A stretch of DNA of 64,000 nt. Source: Hippopus hippopus (lineage: Eukaryota > Mollusca > Bivalvia > Cardiida > Cardiidae). Positions within the stretch are counted from its first letter, which is position 1; the number at the start of each line of letters is the position of its first letter. Position numbers and translations under genes: made by a program. The notes below the pieces were generated by a model, which made no database searches, was not told where the DNA came from, and worked only from the letters and a program-made list of their open reading frames with translations. The stretch lies in the NCBI GenBank assembly GCA_946811185.2, contig OX328112.1:27603742-27667741 (forward strand), read 5' to 3'. This document shows positions 10,895 to 19,100 of this stretch, piece by piece.

Positions 10895-11490
10895 ATTGAC
10901 TAAATGACTAAGTTGGTGAGTAGACATTACGTTCATCCAAAAATTAAACAAACAGTCAACTTGTAGGCTGCTAAGCGCGACCCCAGCTCGCTTCTGCGGC
11001 CAGTGTAGATCAATATCGGACTGCACATAACGTGCAATCAGATCATGGATCTACACTGTCCGATAAGGAGATATTTTTCTCAAAAAAAAAAAAAAAAACT
11101 TTAAAATTGTTTATTTGTGTTTTTGACTAATGGCTGGAAAGTTTCATTGAACTTAGTTACCAGGATAAGGCGTAACAAAAGTTAAATCTCAAAAGTTGAC
11201 CAGCATTTTCTCCTACTTTCTAAATAACGGTTTTTACCCTGACAAGGACAGATCAATTATTTGAACAACATACATATTGCCTACTGCAAATGCTTTCAAT
11301 TTGGACGTATTTGAAAAGATACCGACTCGTTAAGTGTTTGGATCTACATTGTCCGAGAAGAAGATATTTGGATCTACATTGTCCGAGAAGGAGATATTAT
11401 TCCCCAAAACATATTTTTGAAATAGCAATATTAGGGTTTTTTTACTATCGCACTAAAAATTTAATTTTAGTTACTTAGCAGGATAAGGGT
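10895..11490. repeat. Two R3-family copies with a 30-bp tandem duplication
   Basis: R3 elements contain a palindrome of the type GTGTAGATC...GATCTACACTGTCCG; the first copy spans about 10,895-11,175 and a second about 11,215-11,490, ending TTAGCAGGATAAGGGTT. In the second, the unit around GGATCTACATTGTCCGAGAA is duplicated at 11,340-11,395. Confidence 0.6.
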
Positions 11491-11530
11491 TGAAGGGTGA
11501 ATGCTGGGCAATTCGACGACTTACCACTGT

Positions 11531-11760
11531 GCCATGCTCAGGCAAAAGGGGTGCATCATACCAAGGAAGTCATCGTATACTTATGGATTTATAAAATCCA
11601 TTTGGTCAAACAAGCGACTGAATCGTGAGGAAGGCTGGTTCTTGGACATACAGAAAATTGGCCAAAAGCAAAAAGTCTGAATCAAGCTCTGCCTAAGAGG
11701 ACTCCGCAGGCTGACCTTGGTCGATACTGTTTGTACATGTATTAAACACTGTGTCACGGA
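11531..11760. mobile_element. R1 MITE carrying the Polinton insertion site
   Basis: An R1 copy (CCATGCTCAGGCAAAAGGGG at the left) reaches its right terminus at CACTGTGTCACGGA and is then interrupted. Its last bases continue after the element as GCATGGTTCA at 25,851. The Polinton therefore landed inside this older repeat. Confidence 0.75.
11755..11760. repeat. Target site duplication, left (CACGGA)
   Basis: Six bases identical to 25845-25850, immediately outside the inverted repeats. Six-bp duplications are the Maverick/Polinton hallmark. Confidence 0.9.
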
Positions 11761-11769
11761 AGTAGTATA

Positions 11770-11818
11770 GGGTAGTCACTTGGGGCAAAATAGGCGCTTT
11801 TGCCCCAAGTGACTACCC
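11770..11818. repeat. Terminal hairpin, 21-bp perfect stem
   Basis: Nine bases in from the tip, 11770-11790 and 11798-11818 are exact complements around a 7-nt loop (TAGGCGC). Further inward, GTGCCCCATT and AATGGGGCAC form another inverted pair. Possible origin or terminal-protein/transposase recognition structure; role is inference. Confidence 0.85.
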
Positions 11819-11947
11819 CTGAGTGCCCCATTCTGCTATCCTGACAGTAAAATGGGGCACTGGGATAGCAAATGGGGCACTTTTGGAGACAAACCGGAAG
11901 TAGATAACGCCAAAAGTCCGCCATTTTGACACGTGACTTTGGCACTA

Positions 11948-12144
11948 TGACGTCACTTCCGGTTGCCCCAAGTGACTACCCCTGAGTGGCCCATTCTGCT
12001 ACCTTGACAGTAAATGGGGCAGCGGGGGTAGCAGAATAGGGCACGTGACGTCACTTCCGGTTGACGTGACCTTCCGGTACCTACTCTCCTTACCCTGAGA
12101 GGGGGGAAAGATGGGTGTGGCTTAGGAAAAGTCATGTGACGTCA
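11948..12144. promoter_or_regulatory. CRE/ETS-like motif cluster in left TIR
   Basis: Palindromic TGACGTCA occurs at 11948-11955, 12046-12053 and 12137-12144. The first two are joined to CTTCCGG, i.e. CCGGAAGTGACGTCA on the other strand, a composite ETS/CREB-type arrangement known from animal promoters. Interleaved with GGGGCA and GGTAGCAGAATGGG motifs. Confidence 0.5.
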
Positions 12145-12320
12145 TGGTTACAGGGCAAAGACCATTTCCGGTTGATCTTAGACTGTACATATTGCAGAGA
12201 TTGGCCAGTCCCTATCTGACTTACCCTGAGTGCCCCATTCTGCTTACCCTGAGTGGGTTGTACTGACTGAAAGTCTTGAAAATTGACAATTTGAAAGATC
12301 ACTCTTTCGTGTGGAATGGT
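12145..12320. other. Gene A trailer and TIR spacer
   Basis: Downstream of gene A (minus strand): tandem CTTACCCTGAGTG motifs near 12,220 and 12,243, then the purine motif ACGAAAGAGTGATC beside the gene A hairpin, matching a histone downstream element. Confidence 0.5.
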
Positions 12321-12336
12321 AGCCCTGAAAAGGGCT
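12321..12336 (-). terminator. Histone-type 3' stem-loop, gene A (left)
   Basis: Minus strand reads AGCCCTTTTCAGGGCT: a 6-bp stem and TTTC loop, 20 nt after the stop, followed by ACCATTCCACACGAAAGAG, a fit to the SLBP hairpin plus U7-type downstream element. Confidence 0.85.
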
Positions 12337-12356
12337 GTTTGTGGAGGTTGTGTTTT

Positions 12357-12653
12357 TTAGGCACAACCTCCAACTTTTCTGCAGGCTGGACAGCTGCTTG
12401 CTGTCCGCCTCCTTAGCCTCTTTATCTGTTGCTCGTCCAGATCAAACTGGAGAGAGAACGCCGGCTCATTGTCGTCATCCCAGCATTCTGTCACTGGGAT
12501 GACAAACTCCTTCTCTTCTTTGTTAGCTGGTGATGGTAGCCTTTCTTCCTCTGCCATCAACTGATTGAGCTGGTTGTTAACTCTCTCTAATTTCAATGAG
12601 AGTGTGGATACCGCTCTCATTAAATTGTGAACTGACTTCCGAAGATCTTCCAT
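12357..12653 (-). CDS. Cassette protein A, left copy (98 aa)
   Basis: Not recognised as a known family. The N-terminal 40 residues are predicted helical with heptad spacing (LRKSVHNLMRAV, LKLERVNNQLNQL), the middle is acidic (ECWDDDNEP), and the C-terminus is basic and ends SSCPACRKVGGCA, a small Cys cluster also present in gene B. An identical protein is encoded in the right TIR, so the element carries two copies. ATG at 12653 lies about 30 bp downstream of the TATA box at 12,683-12,693. It ends 20 nt before a histone-type hairpin. Two conserved copies, a promoter and a 3' signal make it a real gene; function unknown, perhaps a DNA- or terminus-binding dimer. Confidence 0.8.
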   Translation of the reverse strand: MEDLRKSVHNLMRAVSTLSLKLERVNNQLNQLMAEEERLPSPANKEEKEFVIPVTECWDDDNEPAFSLQFDLDEQQIKRLRRRTASSCPACRKVGGCA

Positions 12654-12701
12654 CGTTCAAATGAATAGTGAAAAATCGTCGGCTTTTATAATCTGGTGGG
12701 A

Positions 12702-12810
12702 GGATTGACCTACTTTGGTTCAGAATTAACGTTGACCAATCAAAATGTGTAATGATATAACGAACGATTCGATTGGACACCGTTAATTCTATGTCAAAGT
12801 AGGTCAATCC
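12702..12810 (-). promoter_or_regulatory. Palindromic CCAAT promoter cassette, gene A left
   Basis: Outer arms GGATTGACCTACTTTG and its complement enclose inner AATTAACG/CGTTAATT arms and two opposed CCAAT boxes around AATGATATAACGAACGATTCG. TATAAAA follows on the minus strand near 12,684. A third copy of the outer arm lies at 12,823-12,838. Confidence 0.75.
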
Positions 12811-12954
12811 TCTCGTCAGAACTAGGATTGACCTACTTTGATTCAGAATTAAGAGCGCGTTCCCGGGCGAAAGCACCCTCGATGAAGAGGGGTTTAAACG
12901 CTATATGTTATTAAGTGTAACTCTTTAGAGGTAGAAATGGTAAAAAATTTGAAA

Positions 12955-13322
12955 AGAATAATCTTTCAGAATTAACGTTTTTTGACCAATCAAAAGCTTC
13001 GTTGGCTTAATGTTGACCAATCAGAAGCTTCGTTATATTTCTTTGTGTGTGTAAAAAACTAGAAGGAGAAGATTCGTGTTATGCACAGGACTTAGTCTTT
13101 TTTTTTGATATGGAATACAGTGTGAATTTAATGTTCACACTGTCTCTGGTCAAAAAGGGTTGGGAATAGACTTTTTTTGTCTGGTTAGAGTAAAAAATTT
13201 GCAGTGGGACTGTGGACTTAGGCTTTTTGGAGTATAACTCTTAGAGTGTAACTCATTGACTGAAAGTCTTTTGACTGAAAATTGACAATTTGAAAAGAAA
13301 GATCTTTTAGTGGTGTTGGGTT
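12955..13322. other. Cassette spacer, left arm
   Basis: Homologous (inverted) to 23,640-23,960 and in part 21,470-21,790. Contains CCAAT-type ACCAATCA motifs near 12,982 and 13,018 and the ACTTTCAGTCAAAGAGTTACACT-like trailer near 13,230-13,275, then the purine motif of gene B. No coding sequence. Confidence 0.6.
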
Positions 13323-13338
13323 AGCCCTGAAAAGGGCT
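13323..13338 (-). terminator. Histone-type 3' stem-loop, gene B
   Basis: Same 16-nt hairpin, 30 nt after the gene B stop, with AACCCAACACC flank and AAAAGATC downstream on the minus strand. Confidence 0.85.
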
Positions 13339-13368
13339 GTTTTTCTGTGTTGGAATGTTTTCCACCTT

Positions 13369-13587
13369 TTAATGACAACATCCAAAATTTGCATGGCAGA
13401 TTGGACATGCTCCGACTCTTTTCGTAATTGTTATTGCTCCATTATTAAAAGTAATCCGTCTCCCGAGTTCCACATCAACCAAGATAACGTCAGGTGTTGT
13501 CTCTAGAACTAGTTCGACTATTTTCTCACCAAGATCTACGTATGTGCGTGATATTTGTTCTAGCTGTATTCTAACTGTGCTATTCAA
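13369..13587 (-). CDS. Cassette protein B, small Cys-tailed protein
   Basis: A 72-codon frame beginning at TTG; no in-frame ATG exists, so the start is uncertain or the start codon has been lost. The 5' leader (ATTCGACACTCAGCTCTTGAATA) is homologous to the leader of gene G at 24,233. The protein has a helical N-terminal half, then a beta-like stretch (DVELGRRITFNNGAITI) and the C-terminus GACPICHANFGCCH, comparable with the CPAC...GC tail of protein A, so A and B may be distant relatives. TATA box at 13631-13637 and a hairpin 30 nt past the stop support expression. Confidence 0.65.
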   Translation of the reverse strand: MNSTVRIQLEQISRTYVDLGEKIVELVLETTPDVILVDVELGRRITFNNGAITITKRVGACPICHANFGCCH

Positions 13588-13630
13588 GAGCTGAGTGTCG
13601 AATGATTTATTATTTGGAAAAATCGACGAC

Positions 13631-13668
13631 TTTTATACGTTTACAGGGGATTGACCTACTTTGACTTA
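13631..13668 (-). promoter_or_regulatory. Half promoter cassette, gene B
   Basis: TATAAAA (minus, 13631-13637) and one outer arm GGATTGACCTACTTTG near 13,648; the palindrome partner and CCAAT boxes are absent, so this is a truncated cassette. Confidence 0.6.
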
Positions 13669-13940
13669 GAATTAAGAGCGCGAACCTGGTAGAAAGCATC
13701 CTGAGCAAAGTTCTGAGAAAAAAAGCTTAATGCATACATATGTGGAAAATTCTCTTTAGAACAGATCTATTTTGAATGAAGTAGAAAAGTATTCAATCGA
13801 CCTAGACAAAAAGTGAAAATTAGAAGGCTTTTTTGAGTGTAACTCTTAGAGTGTAACTCTTAGAGTGTAACTCTTTGACTGAAAGTCTTAGAGAAAATTG
13901 ACAAATTTGAGGAAAGATAGATCTTTTCGTGGTGTTGGGT
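13669..13940. other. Cassette spacer, gene C trailer
   Basis: Triple AGAGTGTAACTCTT repeats at about 13,835-13,872 and the purine motif CACGAAAAGATC (minus) beside the gene C hairpin. Confidence 0.55.
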
Positions 13941-13956
13941 AGCCCTGAAAAGGGCT
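13941..13956 (-). terminator. Histone-type 3' stem-loop, gene C
   Basis: Hairpin 20 nt after the gene C stop, followed on the minus strand by ACCCAACACCACGAAAAGA, the best match to the ACCCA flank of histone mRNAs. Confidence 0.85.
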
Positions 13957-13976
13957 GTTTGTACAGGTTCACTTTT

Positions 13977-14117
13977 TTATCCTCCTCTCCTTTTTTCCCT
14001 TTTTTCCATCGCATTTAGCATTTGGAATAGATGCTCAACCTCACGCCTTATACGTCTAAGGCGTTCTCTTTCTTCTATCCAGTACAGCAATGTAAGTAAA
14101 ATTGTCAGTCCAAACAT
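13977..14117 (-). CDS. Cassette protein C, 46-aa membrane-anchored peptide
   Basis: ATG at 14117 to TAA at 13977. The first 14 residues are hydrophobic (MFGLTILLTLLYWI), a likely membrane anchor or signal, followed by a strongly charged amphipathic helix (EERERLRRIRREVEHLF) and a basic tail. Accepted as real because it sits between a TATA box about 65 bp upstream (14181-14187) and a histone-type hairpin 20 nt downstream, as its neighbours do. Family not recognised. Confidence 0.6.
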   Translation of the reverse strand: MFGLTILLTLLYWIEERERLRRIRREVEHLFQMLNAMEKREKRRGG

Positions 14118-14180
14118 TGTACTGATTTGCTTTTAACTCTACAGCAGCTGAGTTCCGAATGAATGTGTTTTGCGATTGTC

Positions 14181-14187
14181 TTTTATA
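14181..14187 (-). promoter_or_regulatory. TATA box, gene C
   Basis: Minus-strand TATAAAA about 65 bp upstream of the gene C ATG; no recognisable palindromic cassette arm accompanies it. Confidence 0.5.
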
Positions 14188-14274
14188 GTCTACAGAGCTG
14201 TAAAATAGTGACTACAAAGTATTTTAACTATGATCACTGAGAATAGTGTTTTGTATAGAGGAAAATGCAGTTGG

Positions 14275-14361
14275 GTTAACGTTCACCAATCAAAATGTGT
14301 AATGATATAACGGACGATTCGATTGGACAAACGTTAATTCTAAGTCAAAGTAGGTCAATCC
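14275..14361 (+). promoter_or_regulatory. CCAAT promoter cassette, gene D1
   Basis: Opposed ACCAATCA and GATTGGAC boxes, the GTTAATTC arm and the CAAAGTAGGTCAATCC outer arm, then TATAAAA from 14373. The left outer arm is missing. Confidence 0.7.
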
Positions 14362-14411
14362 CCCTGCAAACGTATAAAAAACGAACTTTTTTATTATCGG
14401 GTTATTTCACA

Positions 14412-14711
14412 ATGAAAGGCAGCAGCTTTTTCTGTGGGTTATTTGGAAAGCCAAAGGTTGAGGAGGAGAAAAAGAAAGAGATGGAGGAGAAGATAGAGAT
14501 GGAGAAGAAAAGAGAAGAAGAAAGAAAGAGACTAAAGTTCAAAGCACTATGTGCTTTTTTCGAGAGGCGGGGGTACGAGTTTTATACTCGTACGCCAAAG
14601 GTGAAGATGGGGAATATTTACCCCGACCTGAGTGATTTCATGCCACCCACCGAGCATCGTGGATGGCAAAAGAAGCTGATGAAGCTGTATCCTTCACTGG
14701 TATGGAATTAA
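14412..14711 (+). CDS. Cassette protein D1, coiled-coil (99 aa)
   Basis: The ATG at 14412 lies 40 bp after the TATA box; an in-frame upstream ATG at 14295 is inside the promoter and was rejected. The protein starts KGSSFFCGLFGKPK, then a long Glu/Lys coiled coil (about residues 16-45), then LCAFFERRGYEFY, and ends PSLVWN. Paralogue D2 at 20724-20930 keeps the coiled coil, the LC.F..R.G.EF motif and SLVWN end but lacks about 30 residues between. Located at the mirror position in the left arm. Function unknown. Confidence 0.75.
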   Translation: MKGSSFFCGLFGKPKVEEEKKKEMEEKIEMEKKREEERKRLKFKALCAFFERRGYEFYTRTPKVKMGNIYPDLSDFMPPTEHRGWQKKLMKLYPSLVWN

Positions 14712-14740
14712 TTTATCCAGCCAGTGAATGGAGAAAAAAC

Positions 14741-14756
14741 AGCCCTTTTCAGGGCT
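14741..14756 (+). terminator. Histone-type 3' stem-loop, gene D1
   Basis: Preceded by AAAAAAC, 29 nt after the stop, followed by ACCA and then CAAGAAAGAGC at 14766-14776, a near-exact histone downstream element core (CAAGAAAGA). Confidence 0.9.
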
Positions 14757-14875
14757 ACCATTCCCCAAGAAAGAGCTTTTCTTTCGAATTGTCAATTTTT
14801 TCTCTCAAAAGGCTTACAGTCAAAGACTTACAGTCAGAAGAAAAAAAGTCAAGCCCAGAATTATTTCATATGTTT

Positions 14876-14881
14876 TTTATT
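14876..14881 (-). terminator. Polyadenylation signal for the zinc-knuckle gene
   Basis: Minus-strand AATAAA about 205 nt past the end of the zinc-knuckle frame. Mirror of the PolB-side signal at 20537. No histone-type hairpin is present on this strand. Confidence 0.5.
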
Positions 14882-15085
14882 CAAACAATTTTGTACAATG
14901 AAACAAGACATGAACTGTGAAAAAAAACATTGGAATGAAAAAAAAACAATATCTGTTAAAAAACATCGGAATGAAAACATTTAAACAAGTCAACCTTTTT
15001 CTTGTTAAAACATTTTTTTAAAAAAACTTAAAACAATATTTTGCAACAGTTTTTTCAACAATCACTTTTTTTGTTGAAACTTTTT

Positions 15086-15946
15086 TCAGTGTGTTTTTCT
15101 TTTTTTCTTTGGAATGTCAGATTCACATTCACTCTTTCGTTTTCTTCCCCTTTCATTATTTTTTAATATCATATCTGGACAGATTTTATCCCCATGTTTT
15201 TTTTTTTTTTTTGATTTGCAAAAGAAACACTTCTTTTTTTTTTCGCTTTCTCTTTTTTCGTTGTTTTGCTTTTTCTCCTGTTTTGTTGAAAGAGTCTCCT
15301 CTGAAGAAAGTTCGTTGTTTTTTAGTTCCAAAGTTGGTTGTTTTCTTAGATTATCGTTTGTAGATATTTTTTTCTCTATCTGTTATGTTATTTTACAGAT
15401 CTCTGTATCGCTGATAGTCGTGTTGTCGATCTGCATATTTTCGATCTGATTTTCAGTCGATGATCTTGTAGTCTGTAGTGAGCTTGTTTTCCATTTATTT
15501 TCGTTACAGAATGATTTTAGAACACCAACGAATTTCATGTTCTGAAATTCACCACAAAATCCCATTGTTGGTGAAATTTTGATATCGTGACTGCGGGGGT
15601 TCACATAGACAAAAACGACTGTTTCTGTCTGCTTTTCTTTTTCTGGACAATTTCTAGCCCAGTGTCCTGGTTTGTTGCATGTAAAACAAATATCTTTTCT
15701 CTTTCCATCCGGTTCATATCGTTTTTTGATCGTTGCTTAATCCAAAACTCTGTATCTGGTAATACGGTAAACGTCTTTTTCTGTTACATGTTGATGGGAT
15801 AAAAATGATCCCACGTAGTTCCCGATATGTTGAACTTGATACTTTAATGGAACATTGCTGATCTCGTAATCGTGAGTGTATGGGTTAACGTACAGATACA
15901 TCATCTTTCCTATCAGTGATGTATTTTGTAGCTTAAACTCGCTCAT
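15086..15946 (-). pseudogene. Zinc-knuckle protein gene with two in-frame stops
   Basis: One reading frame of 287 codons from ATG 15946, interrupted by TAA at 15737-15739 and at 15383-15385 without any frame change. Between the stops is a canonical CCHC zinc knuckle, CFTCNKPGHWARNC. Downstream lies a second, expanded one (CFFC, seven residues, H, then GDKIC), stretched by a poly-Lys run, and a C-terminal PKKKRK nuclear signal. Two repeats of a YVNP motif (near residues 17 and 113) suggest an internal duplication. Zinc knuckles bind single-stranded nucleic acid. Divergent from PolB across 150 bp, so probably co-expressed. Either a decayed gene or one needing stop readthrough; decay is likelier because PolB is also broken. 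Confidence 0.7.
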
Positions 15947-16101
15947 TATTTTTTATCAACTGTACTGTCTGAAGTCGATCAGAGGAATGATATAGATTTC
16001 GTAGTTATCGTCTCTATTTATACACTATTGAGCTGAAAGGCTCTATAAAATGCCGAGTTTTCTGACTTACCGTATCATTGTCTTACATTCAGACATAAAC
16101 G
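15947..16101. promoter_or_regulatory. Divergent core promoter, zinc-knuckle gene and PolB
   Basis: Plus-strand TATAAAA near 16,044 is about 57 bp before the PolB ATG; minus-strand TATAAATAG near 16,014-16,022 is about 70 bp before the zinc-knuckle ATG. None of the palindromic cassette arms occur here, so the core genes are under different control from the cassettes. Confidence 0.65.
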
Positions 16102-19100
16102 ATGGCTAAAAGAAAAAGAATAGTACCCTATTCAGACAGTGAAAGTGACGATGAGTCATTTTCACCACCAAAAAAAAAAAAAAAAAAATGAAAAAAGAAG
16201 AAAGTGACAGTGAAGACGATTTCTCTTCACCCAAGAAAAAACCTGTAAAAATGATCGTAGAAAGTGACGATGAGTCATTTTCACCACCAAAAAAAATGAA
16301 AAAAGAAGAAAGTGACAGTGAAGACGATATCTCTTCACCCAAGAAAAAAATGAACGTGAAAAGTGAAGATGAAACACCTAAGAAAAAAACGATCATAAAA
16401 AGTGAAGATAATATCTCCTCGAAAAAAATGAACGTGAAAAGTGAAGATGAAACACCTAAGAAAAAAACGATCATAAAAAGTGAAAGTGAAGATGATATCT
16501 CCTCGAAAAAATTGATTGAGGACCGAAAAGAAGAAAGTAACAACACTACTTTAGACATGAAAAGTCTGTATGACTTAACGGAGAAGGGAAAAAAGAAATC
16601 GAGAAAATTTAGAACAGAATCACATCTGTTGATGGCGTGTTTTAAGAAATTTGAACAATTACCACCCCATCAACTGATCAGATTATTTGATGAAGTTACC
16701 CATCAAATCATTCAAAAGTTAAATGCTGAGCCGACGGATATGATTAGAATTAGTATCAACCATCCTTCATTGAAAATAGGGATTCATATTCCCTTTCTAC
16801 CTACAGAACAGCTGAAAGGCGAAACTATGTTAAATGAGATTGAACAAGTTTTACAATCGAATACAGATTTCGTCTTGAACGATGGATTCATGACATTTGA
16901 CATTACACATACAATACCTCCAAGTGGTAACGGGAGAAAAAGATCATCAGAATTGGATTCAAAGGTTTTTTCCCGGAAGAAAAAATCAATTATTCAAATT
17001 AACAATCATGATCACCTATGTTTTTCAAGAGCAGTTGTGGTGGGCATTTGCTACAGTGAACGTGAAAACACCAAAGCATGGGATAGAAGATGGTCATGCA
17101 TCAGAAAATCAGATAGAATACTTCAAAAGACTGAAGCTGAGAAATTGATGAATGAAGCTGGAGTTTCGCCAACCCGGTCTGTAGGAAATGACGAATACAA
17201 AAAAATCCAATCTTTCTTGTATGAAAAGGGCTATGTCATTAAAGTTCATCAACAGCATTCAAAAGTGGAAAAAGTATTTGAACACCCAGAAGTGAAAGAC
17301 GATAGTAAAATCATACATTTGTACTTTCATCAAAACCACTATGATTACATCAAATCCATTGCAGGTTTTCTTAGTTGTGCAATTTATTGTGAGTTCTGTG
17401 ATGTGGGATACTCGTCACGGGAAAGTCATACATGTTCAAATATCTGTAAAGGTTGTTTTCGCAAAGGAAAATGTGCATCAGAATCAAAAGAATATGTTTG
17501 CAGTGGGTGTCATAGACGACTTTTCAGTGCTGCATGTTTGGCAAATCAGAATTGTTCAAGGTAAAGAAAAGAAATCCATTTGTGAATTAGTAAAACTCTG
17601 TTTAAAATGTGGTCAACAATATCATCTCAGAAAGAAAAATCATATCTGCCATGGAAAGAAAAAGTGTCATATCTGCAAGAAAATTGTTGACTTTTCTCAT
17701 CGATGTTATATTCAGCCTTACCAAAGTAAGACAAACACCGATGACAAGACGAGTTCTTCTGTAGTCAAAAAACCATTGTTCATTTTCTTTGATTTTGAAT
17801 GCAAACAAGACACAGGGATACATATCCCGATTTACTGTATTGCGCACAGAGCATGTGATGAATGTATCGATAAACCACTTGATTTTCATTGTTCCACATG
17901 CAGTGAATTTGAAGAAGGAAGAGAAGTTATTTTTCAAGGTGAGGAAACTTTGAGTCAATTTTGCAACTGGCTCTTTTCAGAACATCATAAAGGAGTCACG
18001 GCTATTGCGCATAATTTCAAAGGCTATGACGGACAGTTTATTCTTGACCATGTTATCAAAATTGGATTAAAACTACCAAATTTGATCATGAATGGCAATA
18101 ACATTATGAAGTTAGAACTGAATGGAGTGCGTTTGATCGATTCTTTTAATTTCATGAACTTTGGTTTGGCAAAATTTCCAGCCACATTTGGTCTTCAAGA
18201 AATGAAAACAGGTTACTTCCCTCACTGGGCAAATACAGATGAATTCTGGGGTTACATTCATTGAAAAACTGTATCCAAATTGGGATCCCATCGATCCAAG
18301 GGAGGGGTTGTCTGGAGGAAGGTGTAATGCAATAAAAATTGCCTATGATATCAAAGAAAAAAGTAAAAAGGAAATCAAATACATTGATATTTGTTCTCTG
18401 TACCCTTATGTTTGCAAACACAAATCTTATCCTGTAGGTCAACCAAAAATCTTAACTGCTGAGAATATTGACGTGAAGAATATTCGTCAGTATGAAGGAA
18501 TAATTAAATACAAAGTTTTACCTCCAGATGATTTGTTTCATCCCGTTCTCCCAGTTCACTGTAACAACAAAATGATGTTTCCACTCTGTATGAAATGCGC
18601 AGAAGAAAATTCGAACATTTGTAGACATAACAAAGAAGAGAGGGCTTTGGTAGGAACTTGAGTTACTTTTGAACTGTTCAAAGCTCTTGACTGTGGATAT
18701 CGGCTATTGCAAGTGTATGAAATTTGGCAATTCGATTCTGTGTCGGATCAGTCCTTTAAAGGCTATGTGGTTAATTTCTTGAAAATTAAGCAAGAAGCTA
18801 GCAGATATCCCAGTTGGTGCCAATCAGATTCAGAAAAAGAACAGTTTATTCGTGAATATGAGGAGGCAGAAGGTATTCGTCTTGATCCAACTTGTATTCA
18901 AAAAAATCCTGGGAGAAGATCCTTTGCTAAGATTATATTGAACTGTCTTTGGGGAAAATTAGCCCAGCGTGAAAAAATGACCCAGACGGAATACATCAAC
19001 GATCCGTCTAAATATTTTGAATTGGTCACCAATCCAAATTTCATTGTGAAGCATGTAGAAATCTTTGACGATGACTGTCCATTCATCTTGGTCAACTACG

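Larger units (their letters stand above)
11761..12954 (+). repeat. Left terminal inverted repeat (1,194 bp)
   Basis: Reverse complement of 24651-25844 with equal length and only a few substitutions seen (one changes Thr/Pro in an overlapping frame; others near 11,935, 12,005 and 12,063). It contains a terminal hairpin, tandem GGGGCA-type motifs, CRE/ETS-like sites, and the whole of gene A with its promoter and 3' hairpin. Confidence 0.93.
14712..14965. repeat. Inner inverted repeat, left arm
   Basis: Inverted counterpart of about 20,466-20,722: the D-gene trailer, hairpin, purine motif, ACTTACAGTCAGAAG units, and a shared AT-rich block with an AATAAA signal. With the TIRs it makes the arms a nested pair of inverted repeats around the PolB core. 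Confidence 0.75.

Noticed and set aside
11754..12135. Small frames in the outer TIR (and 25470-25917)
   Set aside because: They consist of translated tandem motifs (GHSGVVTWG) with no start context and no 3' signal.
12321..12336. Rho-independent bacterial terminator interpretation of the hairpins
   Set aside because: The loop, stem, AC(C)CA flank and downstream purine motif fit histone mRNA ends, the context is eukaryotic (TATA/CCAAT, splice signals), and no U tract follows the stem.
12577..12876. Open frame of 99 codons in the TIR (also 24729-25028 and 22503-22733)
   Set aside because: It reads across the palindromic promoter (repeated NQSRSI peptide comes from the promoter arms) and antisense or out of frame to gene A; a shadow of the repeat.
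14295..14411. Upstream in-frame extension of gene D1 (ATG at 14295)
   Set aside because: This stretch is the promoter cassette, whose sequence is shared with non-coding copies elsewhere, and it precedes the TATA box.
15091..15449. Plus-strand Phe/Ser-rich frames
   Set aside because: Antisense to the poly-Lys end of the zinc-knuckle gene; the composition is an artefact of T runs.
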